Source of the DNA: Ceratothoa steindachneri
Taxonomy: Eukaryota; Arthropoda; Malacostraca; Isopoda; Cymothoidae
Length of the DNA stretch: 64,000 bases
Assembly: GCA_963969495.1 (NCBI GenBank)
Contig: OZ018321.1
Coordinates: 125,368,218 to 125,432,217 of the forward strand
Direction of reading: 5' to 3'
The notes below the pieces were generated by a model, which saw only the letters and a list, made by a program, of their open reading frames with translations, made no database searches and was not told the DNA's origin. Below are positions 36,386 through 46,345 of the stretch, piece after piece. The position numbers were made by a program, and so were the translations under genes. The first letter of the stretch is position 1. Each line of letters begins with the position of its first letter.

Positions 36386-37714
36386 ATGACTCAGTTTGAA
36401 ATCTTTAAAGCGCAAGGAGAGTCCTGTGGACTTTCCGGAAAAGAACTAATTGAGTACATTCAAGAGGAGCAAAGAAAAGAGGAAGAAAGAGAAAAACAAA
36501 GAAAAAAGGAAGAAAGAGAAATACAACGAGAAGAAAAAGAAAGAGTAATCCGACAAGAGGAACGAGAAAAAGAAAGAGAAAGAGAGGAACGGATAAGACA
36601 AGCTGAGCTTCAGATTGAATTAGCTCGGATTAAAGCAGAAGTTCAAAGAAAAAAGGTAGAAAAAGAAAGAGAAAGAGAGGAACGGGAAAGAGTAATCCAA
36701 CGAGAAGAACGAGAAGGAAAAATACAACGAGAAGAACGAGAAAAAGAAATCCAACGAGAAGAAAGAAGGACGGACTCGCGCTCCTTCCCAGGGAAGCTGA
36801 CAAAGTTTCTGAGCCCCGTAAAACCCCAAAACTTCTTTCCCCAAAACCAACAACGGGACTCCAAACCTCCCGTTAAGACTTCTCCTCCATCTCTCTTCCC
36901 GAAGCGACCAACCATATGCTTCACCTGTGGTGTAGAAAACCACATGAGCTGGAATTGCCCCCAAAATTCTAGGCTTAAAAGCGGACCAGCCCACCAAGTT
37001 CACCAGATTAATGCAACCCCGGCTCCCCCGGTGGTGCAGACCCAAGCAGAAACTTCTCCCTCTCCGTCAGGCCACCAGGTAAATTTTGTTTTTGGTAAAA
37101 GTTCATCGGGAACTTTGAAATATGAGGAGGGCAGCGTGGACAGCTGTCGAGTATCGACTCTCGTCAGGGACACAGGATGTACATGCTTCATCGTGTCCGA
37201 CGAACTCCTCCCAGTGGCCTCTAACCACGAAAAATTTGCGGTGGTACGTGACTACCTTGGGCGGGCGAACAGATTCCCCGTCGCTAGATGTTACCTGCAG
37301 TGTCAATATTATAATGGCTGGGCTGAAGTCATTGTAGCACATATAAAATTCTGTTCCGTACTTATAGGACAGAGCCCCCAAGTAAGTTTCGATCCTGTGT
37401 TTCAGGCCGCCCTTCCTCAAGGCCGAGATAAGAAAGAAGCCCAGGAGCCCGTCCCCATCAGAACCCCGATACCGTCCGATTTCTCGGAGACCACTAACCA
37501 GGACTTTAGGACGGCAAAAGAGGAGTGTGAATCACTAAAACCCTTAGGTGATAAGGCCCCAGACAAGGACACGGAGACTGTCCCTGGACCCCAAGAAAAA
37601 AAGAACCCCCAACGCGCCCATGGAGATACCTTCGTAGAACTGGACGAAGCATCGGCGCTTGAAGAGGATTGCCCCGCGGAGTCCCTTAATGTAATCCAGA
37701 CAGTGTGCATTTAA
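36386..37714 (+). CDS. Gag-protease polyprotein of the gypsy element
   Basis: ATG 36386 opens a 442-residue frame (the frame itself extends to 36359 without an earlier ATG). Residues about 1-30 (MTQFEIFKAQGESCGLSGKE...) are followed by a charged Glu/Arg/Lys coiled-coil of about 100 residues (IQREER-type repeats). A zinc knuckle FTCGVENHMSWNC (C-x2-C-x4-H-x4-C) lies near residue 185. After a Pro-rich linker comes a retropepsin-like aspartic protease with VRDTGCTCFIV (active-site DTG) and CSVLIGQSPQV near the flap end. The tail is acidic. Protease and Gag are in a single frame. A capsid fold is not evident; the coiled-coil takes its place, and part of Gag may be deleted. Ends at TAA 37712-37714. 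Confidence 0.85.
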   Translation: MTQFEIFKAQGESCGLSGKELIEYIQEEQRKEEEREKQRKKEEREIQREEKERVIRQEEREKEREREERIRQAELQIELARIKAEVQRKKVEKEREREERERVIQREEREGKIQREEREKEIQREERRTDSRSFPGKLTKFLSPVKPQNFFPQNQQRDSKPPVKTSPPSLFPKRPTICFTCGVENHMSWNCPQNSRLKSGPAHQVHQINATPAPPVVQTQAETSPSPSGHQVNFVFGKSSSGTLKYEEGSVDSCRVSTLVRDTGCTCFIVSDELLPVASNHEKFAVVRDYLGRANRFPVARCYLQCQYYNGWAEVIVAHIKFCSVLIGQSPQVSFDPVFQAALPQGRDKKEAQEPVPIRTPIPSDFSETTNQDFRTAKEECESLKPLGDKAPDKDTETVPGPQEKKNPQRAHGDTFVELDEASALEEDCPAESLNVIQTVCI

Positions 37715-37829
37715 CCTGATGCCGATTACCCTCCTCCTTCCCTACCAGGCGAGTCTTTAGAACCCTCTGACCTGGATAGTGACGCGCAGCTGACACCACG
37801 TCCGAAGAGTCAGCTACAAGGACTAATTA

Positions 37830-38623
37830 AATGGAATCACCATTTACCCGCCCTATTAGCTCTTTTTGAGCGACTGCGTAAAAATGGCCTCAGCATTGGC
37901 CCCAGCAAATGCCATTTTGCTCACGAAACCATTAAATATTTGGGTTTCAAAATAGGACAAAGCAAGTTAGGTCCCCACGAGAACAAGATTAAGGCAATCG
38001 CCGACATGCCCCTCCCGATTACAAAGAAGCCATTAAGATCGATCCTAGGATCAGCTTCTCCCTATCAGCGATTTGTTCCGAATTTCGCTGCAATTTCGGC
38101 CCCCCTATGCCCCCTTCAGGAAAAGAATTTCTCCGATCGTTTACGTTGGAATGATGTCGCTGTTTCCCATTTTAATCAGCTCAAAAGTAAGTTCATTTCT
38201 GCCCCCATTTTTAAGTTGCCCAACCCGGAAAAATCCGTTGGGGTTAAGACCGACGTAATCAACGAGGGCATTGGAGGTGTACTCCTTCAATACGTGGATG
38301 ACAGAACGAGTCATCCAGTTGCATATGCTAGTCGTCAATTATTACCACGCGGGAAGAGATATGCCACTAGAGAAAAGATAGCTCTATCAATTATCTGGGT
38401 CATAGACAAATTCAAGCTGTACTTGATATGTAAAGAATTTCGAATAGAAACCGACCACCGTCCGTTAGCCTATATTAGGAATTTTAGACACTCAAACGGC
38501 CGCATCATGCGCTGGAGTTTACTCTTGCAAGAGTATCAATTTAAAATAAATTATATCAAAGGTTCCGATAACCAGGTCGCTGACGCACTCAGTAGGAATG
38601 CGTTACCGAATAGCGTAGAATAA
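37830..38623 (+). pseudogene. RT thumb/connection and RNase H, RT palm deleted
   Basis: After an in-frame linker (DAQLTPRPKSQLQGLIK) the sequence enters RT at HHLPALLALFERLRKNGLSI, then CHFAHETIKYLGFKIGQ, YQRFVPNFAAISAPL, and RNase H with VKTDVINEGIGGVLL, HPVAYASRQLLPRGKRYATR, ETDHRPLAYI and IKGSDNQVADALSRN before stopping at 38623. The fingers, palm and Y-x-D-D box expected before HLPALL are missing, as is the whole integrase; the junction is near 37835. After RNase H only 416 bp remain to the right LTR, with no coding, so the parental order had nothing downstream of RNase H. Confidence 0.9.
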
Positions 38624-39024
38624 TTGTATTCATAGGATTAGTATCTCCATGTAGGTATATACCGTCTTATACGACTTAATTTAAGATTCTTTTGTAATAT
38701 AATTAATTAATGTATATGTCTGAATTTTGTAACGCTCAATGTCTAATTTTTTTGATGTATATATATTTGTTCTTATTAATTTACGTATAAATTATTTTGT
38801 CCCGTATGTACTGAGTTTATATCATTTCATTGTTCCATGCCTTTTTTTTTATTAAGTTGTATTAAAGGTTATTTTGCCCTGTAATCTAAAGATCAAAATA
38901 ATCATGTATTGAGGTAATAATAGTTAAGTGCAGGAAGATACGGTTGGTACAAGAAAACGAGTTCCCTAGAACGGAGCTCTATCGTTGTCCCTTCTCTCTT
39001 TTTTTTTTCGAAGTGACAACTTCC
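38624..39024. other. 3' untranslated part of the gypsy element
   Basis: AT-rich, no coding, between the RNase H stop and the polypurine tract. Confidence 0.7.
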
Positions 39025-39039
39025 CCTGGAATGGAGGGG
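39025..39039 (+). other. polypurine tract
   Basis: CCTGGAATGGAGGGG abuts the right LTR, as expected for the primer of plus-strand DNA synthesis in LTR elements. Confidence 0.75.
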
Positions 39040-40606
39040 TGTGATAGAACGAGTTCAGAGCTGCATTCATTTCAACTTCTATCACATTTTATTTTAAACC
39101 ATGAGGCTACCCACGTGCATCTTCGATTCGAGGCTTGGAGTCTTATCAACAGCTACCGGACGCCAATGTTTAAACAAGGAGGTTATCGTCCCCCCGTTCG
39201 CCCCCATACGCCGACCTCGCCAGATCGAGTTAGGCTTATGAACAGATAAGGCATTTTTCTCCGGCCCAGCTGTGCGTTCCCTCCAAGCTTTCACTTCATT
39301 TTCCCCCACGCCAAGGAGATGTCCTGGCTATTTATATGGAAACTTTACCACTAAGATCAGATTGGAGATCCAGATTTTCGTCGCGAAACATCACCACGAC
39401 CCTCTCTCCCTTTGTGCGCCAAGGGACCTCGACCTCGAGATTCACCATCACTTGTCCAGAAGGAGGACAATATTCCTTGAGTGCCAAAGGTTCGAGCCTT
39501 TCCGACGTCAAGTCCCCAAGGCTTCCCCCCCTGTTGTTCAAAGGAGATCAGCATTAGAACAGCCATTGTTAATTTTGAGCCCTTCGCCAAGAAACGGTTC
39601 TCATCCCCGACCTGTTGTTCAAGGAGAACAGCATTAGAACAGCCATTGTTCGTTTTGAGCCCTTCGCCAAGAAACGGTTCTCATCCCCCCCCCCCTGTTG
39701 TTCAAGGAGAACAGCATTAGAACAGCCATTGTTCATTTTGAGCCCTTCGCCAAGAAACGGTTCTCATCCCCCCCCCCTGTTGTTCAAGGAGAACAGCATT
39801 AGAACAGCCATTGTTCGTTTTGAGCCCTTCGCCAAGAAACGGTTCTCATCCCCTCTGTTGTTCAAGGAGAACAACATTAGAACAGCCATTGTTCGTTTTG
39901 AGCCCTTCGCCAAGAAACGGTTCTCACCCCCCCTGTTGTTCAAAGGAGAACAACATTAGAACAGCCATTGTTCTTGAACCCGTAGACAAGAGACGGTTCT
40001 CTTCCCTTCCCCCTTTGTTCAGAAGAGAACAACCTAGAACAGCCATTGTTCGTCAAGCCGTTCGTCGAGTAACGGTTCTCCTTTCCAAGACGCCACGTCA
40101 GGATCCGCTGGCGAGTTTTAGCCGAAGGGGTGGGGCCCCTTCGGCTAAAACTCGCCAGTGGACCGAATATTCCTTCAAGTACCTTCCACTGCACCCTAAT
40201 GAAGTTACGTAAGCCAAGCGTCACCTTTTGAGTATTGATCCCTTATTTGTCAATTCTATCCTGTGCTTTAAATGGTTTATCGAACCATCCCATCTCTTTA
40301 ACTCCATATTTGTTTTACCTTTTTTGATCCCTTAAATCCTTGGATTAGCCCGAGTCTCCACGACCCCTTTGCATCCTGTTTGTCAATATTTTCCGTTTTT
40401 GTGTTTTGTTTATAGTTATTATTAATAAAACTCTATTTTATTAATGATAGCAATATTATTATCCTTGAGCTCAGTTCCACTTCTTAAGCATTTTGAAGAT
40501 ACATAATATCGGCCGCCAGACAGTAAAACGCACTCTAAAGATAATTAAGGAAGTTTCCTCAACGAATAGTGTAATATATGGTATCGTCGGGAGTCATTCT
40601 ACGACA
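39040..40606 (+). repeat. 3' LTR
   Basis: 1567 bp, nearly identical to the 5' LTR, with the same ~80-bp array (39531-40080) and AATAAA at 40424. It differs mainly in C-run lengths, scattered substitutions and a 51-bp perfect hairpin at 40108-40158 where the 5' LTR has a single-sided C-rich version. Confidence 0.93.
40108..40158. repeat. perfect 23-bp inverted repeat in the 3' LTR
   Basis: Arm CTGGCGAGTTTTAGCCGAAG plus GGG, loop TGGGG, then the exact complement of the arm. The 5' LTR has only the right-hand arm (with a GGAACTC variant) preceded by a C run at 35535-35565. Confidence 0.95.
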
Positions 40607-40720
40607 AAGAGAAATACTCCAAAGCGAGAAGTTTGTCTTCCGATTTATAAGGTTCAATGTGTCAATCGTTTAAAATTTTCAAACGAATGTTTACTAGGTT
40701 TGACCCCCCCAAGTGTTCGG

Positions 40721-41212
40721 CTGCCAGAGGAAGGATAATTGTAAGCAAGTAATGATCGGGAAGCTAAGTTTGTTCTCGGCTAGCAGGGTATAGTGGACCG
40801 TTTAAAAGGCCGAAGGATATTTTTGAGTATCATCCAGGAGAGGTGATTGCAAAGGATTGCTGGCGTCAACAATGCCATGTGAGAATCGTCATTCTGATCA
40901 AGAGAGACGACGTATGTGGTCGGGGTTTTCCTAGAGAGAGCATCAGATGGGAGGAGATTCTGGGTATATCACCACTGAAGGTCATCCGCTAATTACATAA
41001 TGAATTCTAGCTGTCGAGCCACAAGAGGAGGGTGAGAAAACTTGGGAGAAATAAATGACAAAAGGAGAGGTTTGTGGCCAGTAAAATGGGTACGTTTCTA
41101 CTTGTATCGTGGGAAAAAACTTTTACTGCGAAAAAAGACACAAGAAGCACTATTCGAAAGCGGAATCAGGCTATTTCTACACTCAATTGTTCCGCCCAAT
41201 ATAGTGCAGCTA
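40721..41212. other. no recognisable feature
   Basis: Moderately GC-balanced sequence between the foldback element and mariner copy C. No motif recognised. Confidence 0.4.
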
Positions 41213-42145
41213 TGAGGGGTGGTCAACAAGTTTTTCGAATCGGTAGGGCAAAACAGAGGAAGGGGAATGGCTGTTTGTGGGGTGTTAGGACAAGTTATTA
41301 TAAGTCAGGACCTGCAGCCGCACGCTCCTGCCTAGTCTATTTAAGAAGCAGTAGCTGATCGCAGATCGTCAGTCACAAATTTTTCAACAATGGAGAAAAT
41401 TGAGCACCGCGCAGTAATCAAATTTTTGACCAAGAAAGGAAAGAATGCAAAAGAAATCCATGAACGCATGGTTGCGGTGTACACCAACATCGCCCCTTTC
41501 AATGCAACCATTACTCGCTGGAATAAGGAGTTTCGTCCTGGTCGTGAGTCCCTTGAAGATGACCCCCATCCAGGCAGCCCGTAAGACGTGAACAACGAGG
41601 ACAATGTGGCCCGTGTGGAGAGGATCATCCTCGAAAATCGACGGGTCAAGTTTGAAGAAATCGATCGATTACTTGGAGTATCACATGGAAGTGTTATCAA
41701 CATTATCCACGACAATTTGGCCATGACCAAGGTCTCTTCCCGTTGGGTTCCTAGAAACCTCACGCCCCATGATAAACTTCAACGTCGTCAAACTCCACAA
41801 CGCCAGAGTTACACAAGCTGCCCTGCGCGAGTGCGGATTCGAGAAGCTCAACCCCCCGCCCCCTACATTCTAGATCTGGACCCTAGTGACTACTCTTTTT
41901 TCCGCCAGCTCAAGGCTGCACTGCGTGGACGCCAGTTTGGGGACGATGAAGATGTCTAGCTCACCGCCAAGGAGTGGATTGAACAGCAGTCGGGAGATTT
42001 CTGGTTGTCTGGAATTCGAAGCCTCAGGGACAAGTGGCGCAAGTGCATTAAAGTCGAGGGTAGTTATATTGAAAAATAATAAGACACTTTTCCTCATATC
42101 TCGTTTCTTTATATCCGAATTGCAAAACTTATTGACCTCCCCTCG
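41213..42145 (+). mobile_element. mariner element, copy C (same deletion as copy A)
   Basis: 933 bp, flanked by TA (41211-41212, 42146-42147), with ends matching those of copies A and B. The transposase relic starts at ATG 41390 (MEKIEHRAVIKFLTKK) and ends at 42079. It has fewer stops than copy A (TAA after HPGSP at 41584, TAG after DDEDV). It has the same internal jump as copy A, from CAACGTCGTCAAA straight to the CACAA-GCCAGAG segment, losing the first two catalytic aspartates. Confidence 0.93.
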
Positions 42146-42699
42146 TAAGTCATGTTATATAAATAAATACTATCCTAAATCTTATTTTTAAACTTATTAT
42201 TAAAAGCAAATAAGTATAATTTGAAGAAGGTAAATGAAATATATACTTTGTATTACATTTCCATTTTTTTCCCAGTGAAGTTAGTACAGTAAAGAAAGAT
42301 CTGTAGAGAAGGCGAAAATGTTTGGAAGATATACAACACCTTTCAAAAAAAAGAGAACGCCTGTATATCTATCAGATCCTCTTCCCTAATCTCCCTAACT
42401 TTATAAAATATAATAAAATTGCTAATGTGGTCTTCCCATTCAATGAGTTGAATACGAAACGTCCGGGTCCTTTGAAAAATATTTTTTAGCAATTATAGCA
42501 CGAAGAATGATACATACATAGAGAGTATGGAAGCATGAAACTCAATACGCCGTTATCACATAGAATTACCCTGGTCAAGACAGATCAGCGCAGCTGTATT
42601 TAATTTAAGGTGCTTTATCACCATTTTCCCCCCAGTTTGATAACGCCGTTACGCTCCAAGGTGGAAGCCGTGTCTATCTTTATTCTCTTAGGGGAGGAG
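42146..42699. other. no recognisable feature
   Basis: AT-rich flank, no motif recognised. Confidence 0.4.
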
Positions 42700-42880
42700 G
42701 GAATCTCTCTTATTGCCCTCTCTCCTCGTCGATGCCCCAAATCATCAAGGTTTATGTTTCCTTAAGCCGCGTCCGACGATATCCCTTTGGAATCTCGCTT
42801 AATTCCCTTTCGCCTCGCCGATGCCCGAAATTATCAAGTTCCATGTTTGCTTAAGCCGTGTCTGATATCCCCTTGGGAGG
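42700..42880 (+). repeat. two diverged ~89-bp direct repeats
   Basis: GGAATCTCTCTTATTGCCC at 42700 and GGAATCTCGCTTAATTCCC at 42789 begin two units that share CCTCGYCGATGCCC, ATCAAG, ATGTTT-CTTAAGCCG and GATATCCC blocks. They sit in a GC-rich patch (about 42600-43330) with CTATTTAAGG near 42930, a possible TATA-like box. The patch looks like part of an LTR, but no TG/CA ends or partner were found. Confidence 0.6.
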
Positions 42881-44689
42881 CCCTCATGCGCAAAGCTCTC
42901 TGTCGACCATGGCTGTGGCTCCTATTTAAGGTGATGTCTGCAAATCCTCAGTCGATAGAGAGAACCCGACCTTCTTGCCGTCCAGACCCTAGTATCTATC
43001 TCCTATGAAGTGGTCCCCTCGACCTTGTGATCTCGTCAGCCAATCAGCTTCATGTAATCCACCCTGATAAGAGGGAGATTACGGAAACCCCTTATACCCC
43101 GGAAGATTATCCTGGGTTTCTCCCATCTCACTACCTTGGTTGAGACTTCCTGCCATCTGCAGACGAATCTCGATTTCGTGATTACTTCTTTCTTGAGCCG
43201 AGGTAATCTCAACTCCCTTCGGAGTCTCTCTGGACGCTTTTGCATCGAGACCCTACCGACAAGGACCTGACCATTGATCTTCCACATCCCCAGTTTATCC
43301 TCCAGAGGAGTCATTTCCTCGTAAGTCCCACCTCTTCGTTCCCAGTCCTAAGAAGAAATTCCCATTTGATGTAGCGAAAATAGACTTGATAAATCTTGCA
43401 TAATATTCTTTTGTCGTACTGATTATGATTTAGATTTCTATATTTATCTGTGCCCCTGTTCTTATTATTTGTATTAAGGTTTATTTTTGTAGAGGTGTTT
43501 ATCTTACGACTGACCCTTGAGACGAACCCGGCAAACGTATTCCCTTTTAAAGAGCCAACCTATAATATCGCACTCTACGTAAGAGGTCCTTACATTATTA
43601 CCAATTTAATTGTACCCGAGGGTAGCGCCCATAATGGCTGCTTGGCGTACAGTAGTGTGTACCTTTAGAGACTTTTTGGTCACACGCCTTCGTCCCTCGA
43701 CAGAAAGATATTCAATATTATTCTGATGTACATATTCATTTAAAATTTTATATCGGTTAATTTGCCTTAGGTGAAATTGCTAGAGTGCATAAATCTCTTC
43801 GGGTCTAAATGTGAGGCACGATATCTTTATTCAAGTCTTTGCTCAAATGAGACTAATGAATCAAATCTTAGCTTAGTCTAGTCAAAGAATCATGTTTTCT
43901 TTCGTATCAGTTTTTGTTTTCCTAAATGTTTGTTTCTCCAAAAACCTTATAAATAGTCGTTGCTTCGAATTAAGGAATTCCAAAGTATCTAAATGCAATA
44001 TTTAGCATCATTACAATTACAACAAAATATGGAGATCGACAGGATACAGTACAATGATACGCTTTAACGCATTTTAACCGGAATAGTTGGGCGGGGTCTT
44101 TGACCAAGGTTCCAAGAGTTCTGCCCTTTATCTGGTTTAGTCGCCTTTTACGACACTCGCTCGACCAGTGTATGGTCATTCTATCGACACACACATGAAA
44201 TCAATTAATTATCTAGAGTAAAGGGAAAGACTTTTGAAAATTCTAACTCCCCCAACTCAATTCAAGGCGCTTTGTTATAGGTATTTATATTTTTGAAAAA
44301 TACGCCAATGTTATGGGATATATCACAAATATATAATTTATATGATATTCACTAGTTATGCTGCGGAAATTTATAGTTAATTTGCTATGAAGAAAAATGG
44401 AGTAGTAGTCATTTTTTCATTTATAGCAGTTTCTAAAAGCAACTCTAATGTCGAAGACTTTGTAAGTAGTTTAGAACAATTTTGATGTGCTGAATCCTCA
44501 AATCACATTAGTTTTCCTCAATTAGGTCAACTTTTTGATTTAATGGCACATGATGCTTTTTACGTTTTTTTACATGCAGAAGAATTTTCTATTTATATTA
44601 GGCAACAATCGTTCTACTTCTTTGAATAAAAAAATTCTAAAGAGTTTACATATGCAACTTCTGACTAACTCATATTTTTCTTTTACAAG
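42881..44689. other. LTR-like patch then AT-rich DNA
   Basis: The first 450 bp continue the GC-rich patch; a 92-codon minus-strand frame (43036-43314) has no known motif. The rest is AT-rich without recognisable coding. Confidence 0.35.
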
Positions 44690-46345
44690 TGTTTAAATGG
44701 ATTACGTGTGACGACCTTGCAAAAATAAACCAGATGTTTTCTCCTACATCTGTGGCAAATAAACTGTTGTTCCTAACACGATCCAGTCAAAGATTTCATC
44801 AAACGTGATTACCTACCAATTCTGGTAGTAAACCTGGTTACCAGGATATAAGTTGGAAGCCAAACATGATATGAAAAGACATGTATCGATTAGCTGCATC
44901 GTTGGACAACTGGCAAGAGGATTTGTGTGAAGTTTGGAATTTCTATGGTTTGGGGAGAGCCAAACAAACCACGACACTGACTGCTACATATGCGCTATTG
45001 ATTCGCCTAAGATCAACAGAAAGAACCCGATGAGCTTCAAGTATCTTGATTTTCAATTAGCACTTCGTTCTGTAGTTCATTGTCATGAAATTCCAGTATC
45101 TGTCTTTGGAGAATTTCCTGACATTGCTGTCAAAGATCCCTCCAGTATTGCAGAAAAATGAAGAAGAAGAAGAGGTTTTTGACGATGATGCACCCAATCC
45201 TTTTTTCCAATAGGAGCTAAATGATCTAATTCGCGATTTCAGATTGAAAACTCCTTTGCCGAACTGCTGGGATCCAGTTTGAATAAGAAATTCATCCATA
45301 ACAGTGCTCGCACCATCTTTTATCGCAGCAGACATCTTTTTTTTCCAAAAGAGAAGGATTTGATGTACTGTGCATATATTAAGCAGCTTTTCCATAAGCT
45401 TGGCGTGCCACAGTACCAACCCCAAGATTGGAGACTGTACATTGACAGTAAAAATGATTGGTGAAATGTGTTCTGCTGCACAAGGCAAACAACCTTCCTT
45501 TGTATCTCTCGCTCACTCAACTACACGGAAAGAGAAGTATGACGCCGTGAAGTACGTGCTGGTTAAAATTCGTTATGATCAGCATGAGTGGTTGATTTGT
45601 GTTGACTTGGAGATTGGAAAATTTGTTGGCACAACAGTTGGGCTCACCAAGTACCCGTGCTTTATGTATATGTGTGATAGTTGATATCCAGCTCAGCATT
45701 ACACAAAGAAGGACTGACCGACACAAGAGGAATTTGTTCCTTGCAGAGGAAGAAACGTCATAAACAACCATCTGGCCAGCAGAGAAAGGACACTCTTTCC
45801 ATCGTTCCACATCAAGCTTGGAACGAAATCTCTGGACAAGGAAGGTAGCTGCTTCAATGACTTTTTCACGTTTTTCCAAGATTTACCCTGAAGAAGTTAA
45901 AAGCTGGTAGATTTGACAGTCCTCCACTTACTCATTTCATCAAAAATCCGGAGCTGATAGATCAATGCAATAAACGCAATGGAACTAGAGGCGTGGAAGG
46001 CTTTTGGTCTGGTCAGGAAGAATTGTTTTTGAAAAAAAGGGCCAGGAACTACATAGAACTTGTTACCAATAAGCTGATTACTTTTCCAAACCCCGGATTC
46101 AACATTGGCATCAAAATGCATTACTTATTCTCACATATGGATCGGTTTCCTGAGCATCTGAGATCAGTAAGCGAGAGGCAGGAGAAGAGATTCCATCAAG
46201 ACATGAAGATATGGAGACCCTATATCAGGGACGCTGTGATGCTGTCATGATGGTTTATTACTGTTGGCCTCTGCAGAGTGGTATCCCTACCGCTTATCAT
46301 TATAGTAGTTCGAAGAAACAGAAGTACATGCTATGAATTATGAAC
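44690..46345 (+). pseudogene. broken member of a multi-copy invertebrate family, unknown function
   Basis: Frameshifted coding blocks in order: DVFSYICGK (about 44735), ESQTNHDTDCYICAID (44955-45005), FAELLGSSLNKKFIHNS (45255-45305), EKDLMYCAYIKQLFHKLGV (45350-45405), QDWRLYIDSKNDW (45423-45464), YDQHEWLICVDLEIGKFVG (about 45573-45635), GLTKYPCFMYMCDS (45640-45684), HIKLGTKSLDKEG (45810-45850), and NIGIKMHYLFSHMDRFPEH (46104-46160) followed by RFHQDMK and, after one extra base, METLYQGRCDAVMMVYYCWP. From memory these are the hallmark blocks (D-C-Y-x-C; W-R-L-F-I-D; K-x-P-C-F-x-C; H-x-L-F-S-H-x-D-x-F-P) of an uncharacterised family found in many copies in arthropod and cnidarian genomes. Its function is unknown; the copy number suggests mobile-element association. 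About eight frame breaks or stops. Confidence 0.65.

Larger units (their letters stand above)
34466..40606 (+). mobile_element. Ty3/gypsy LTR retrotransposon, internally deleted
   Basis: Two near-identical LTRs (34466-36013 and 39040-40606), both starting TGTGATAGAACGAG and ending CTACGACA, flanked outside by AAGAG (34461-34465 and 40607-40611). The 3.0-kb interior keeps Gag-protease and the RT thumb to RNase H, but the catalytic RT palm and the integrase are deleted. A polypurine tract precedes the right LTR. Near identity of the LTRs and the intact Gag frame indicate a fairly recent insertion. Confidence 0.95.
34151..40720. mobile_element. foldback (long-TIR) element carrying an inserted LTR element
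   Basis: The left end 34151-34260 and the right end 40612-40720 are inverted repeats of each other (GTCGAACCTATTAAACATTC and GTCAAACCTAGTAAACATTC when read inward; about 100 bp, roughly 85 percent alike by eye). Removing the gypsy element between them (34466-40606 plus one AAGAG) leaves a ~429-bp element with no coding capacity. A third, single end is at 24438. Looks like a non-autonomous TIR element. The target duplication outside the ends is not clear. Confidence 0.75.

Noticed and set aside
45057..45488. 143-codon minus-strand frame, one of the longest in the window
   Set aside because: It is antisense to the broken multi-copy family gene, whose plus-strand blocks match the family pattern; the minus frame has no motif.
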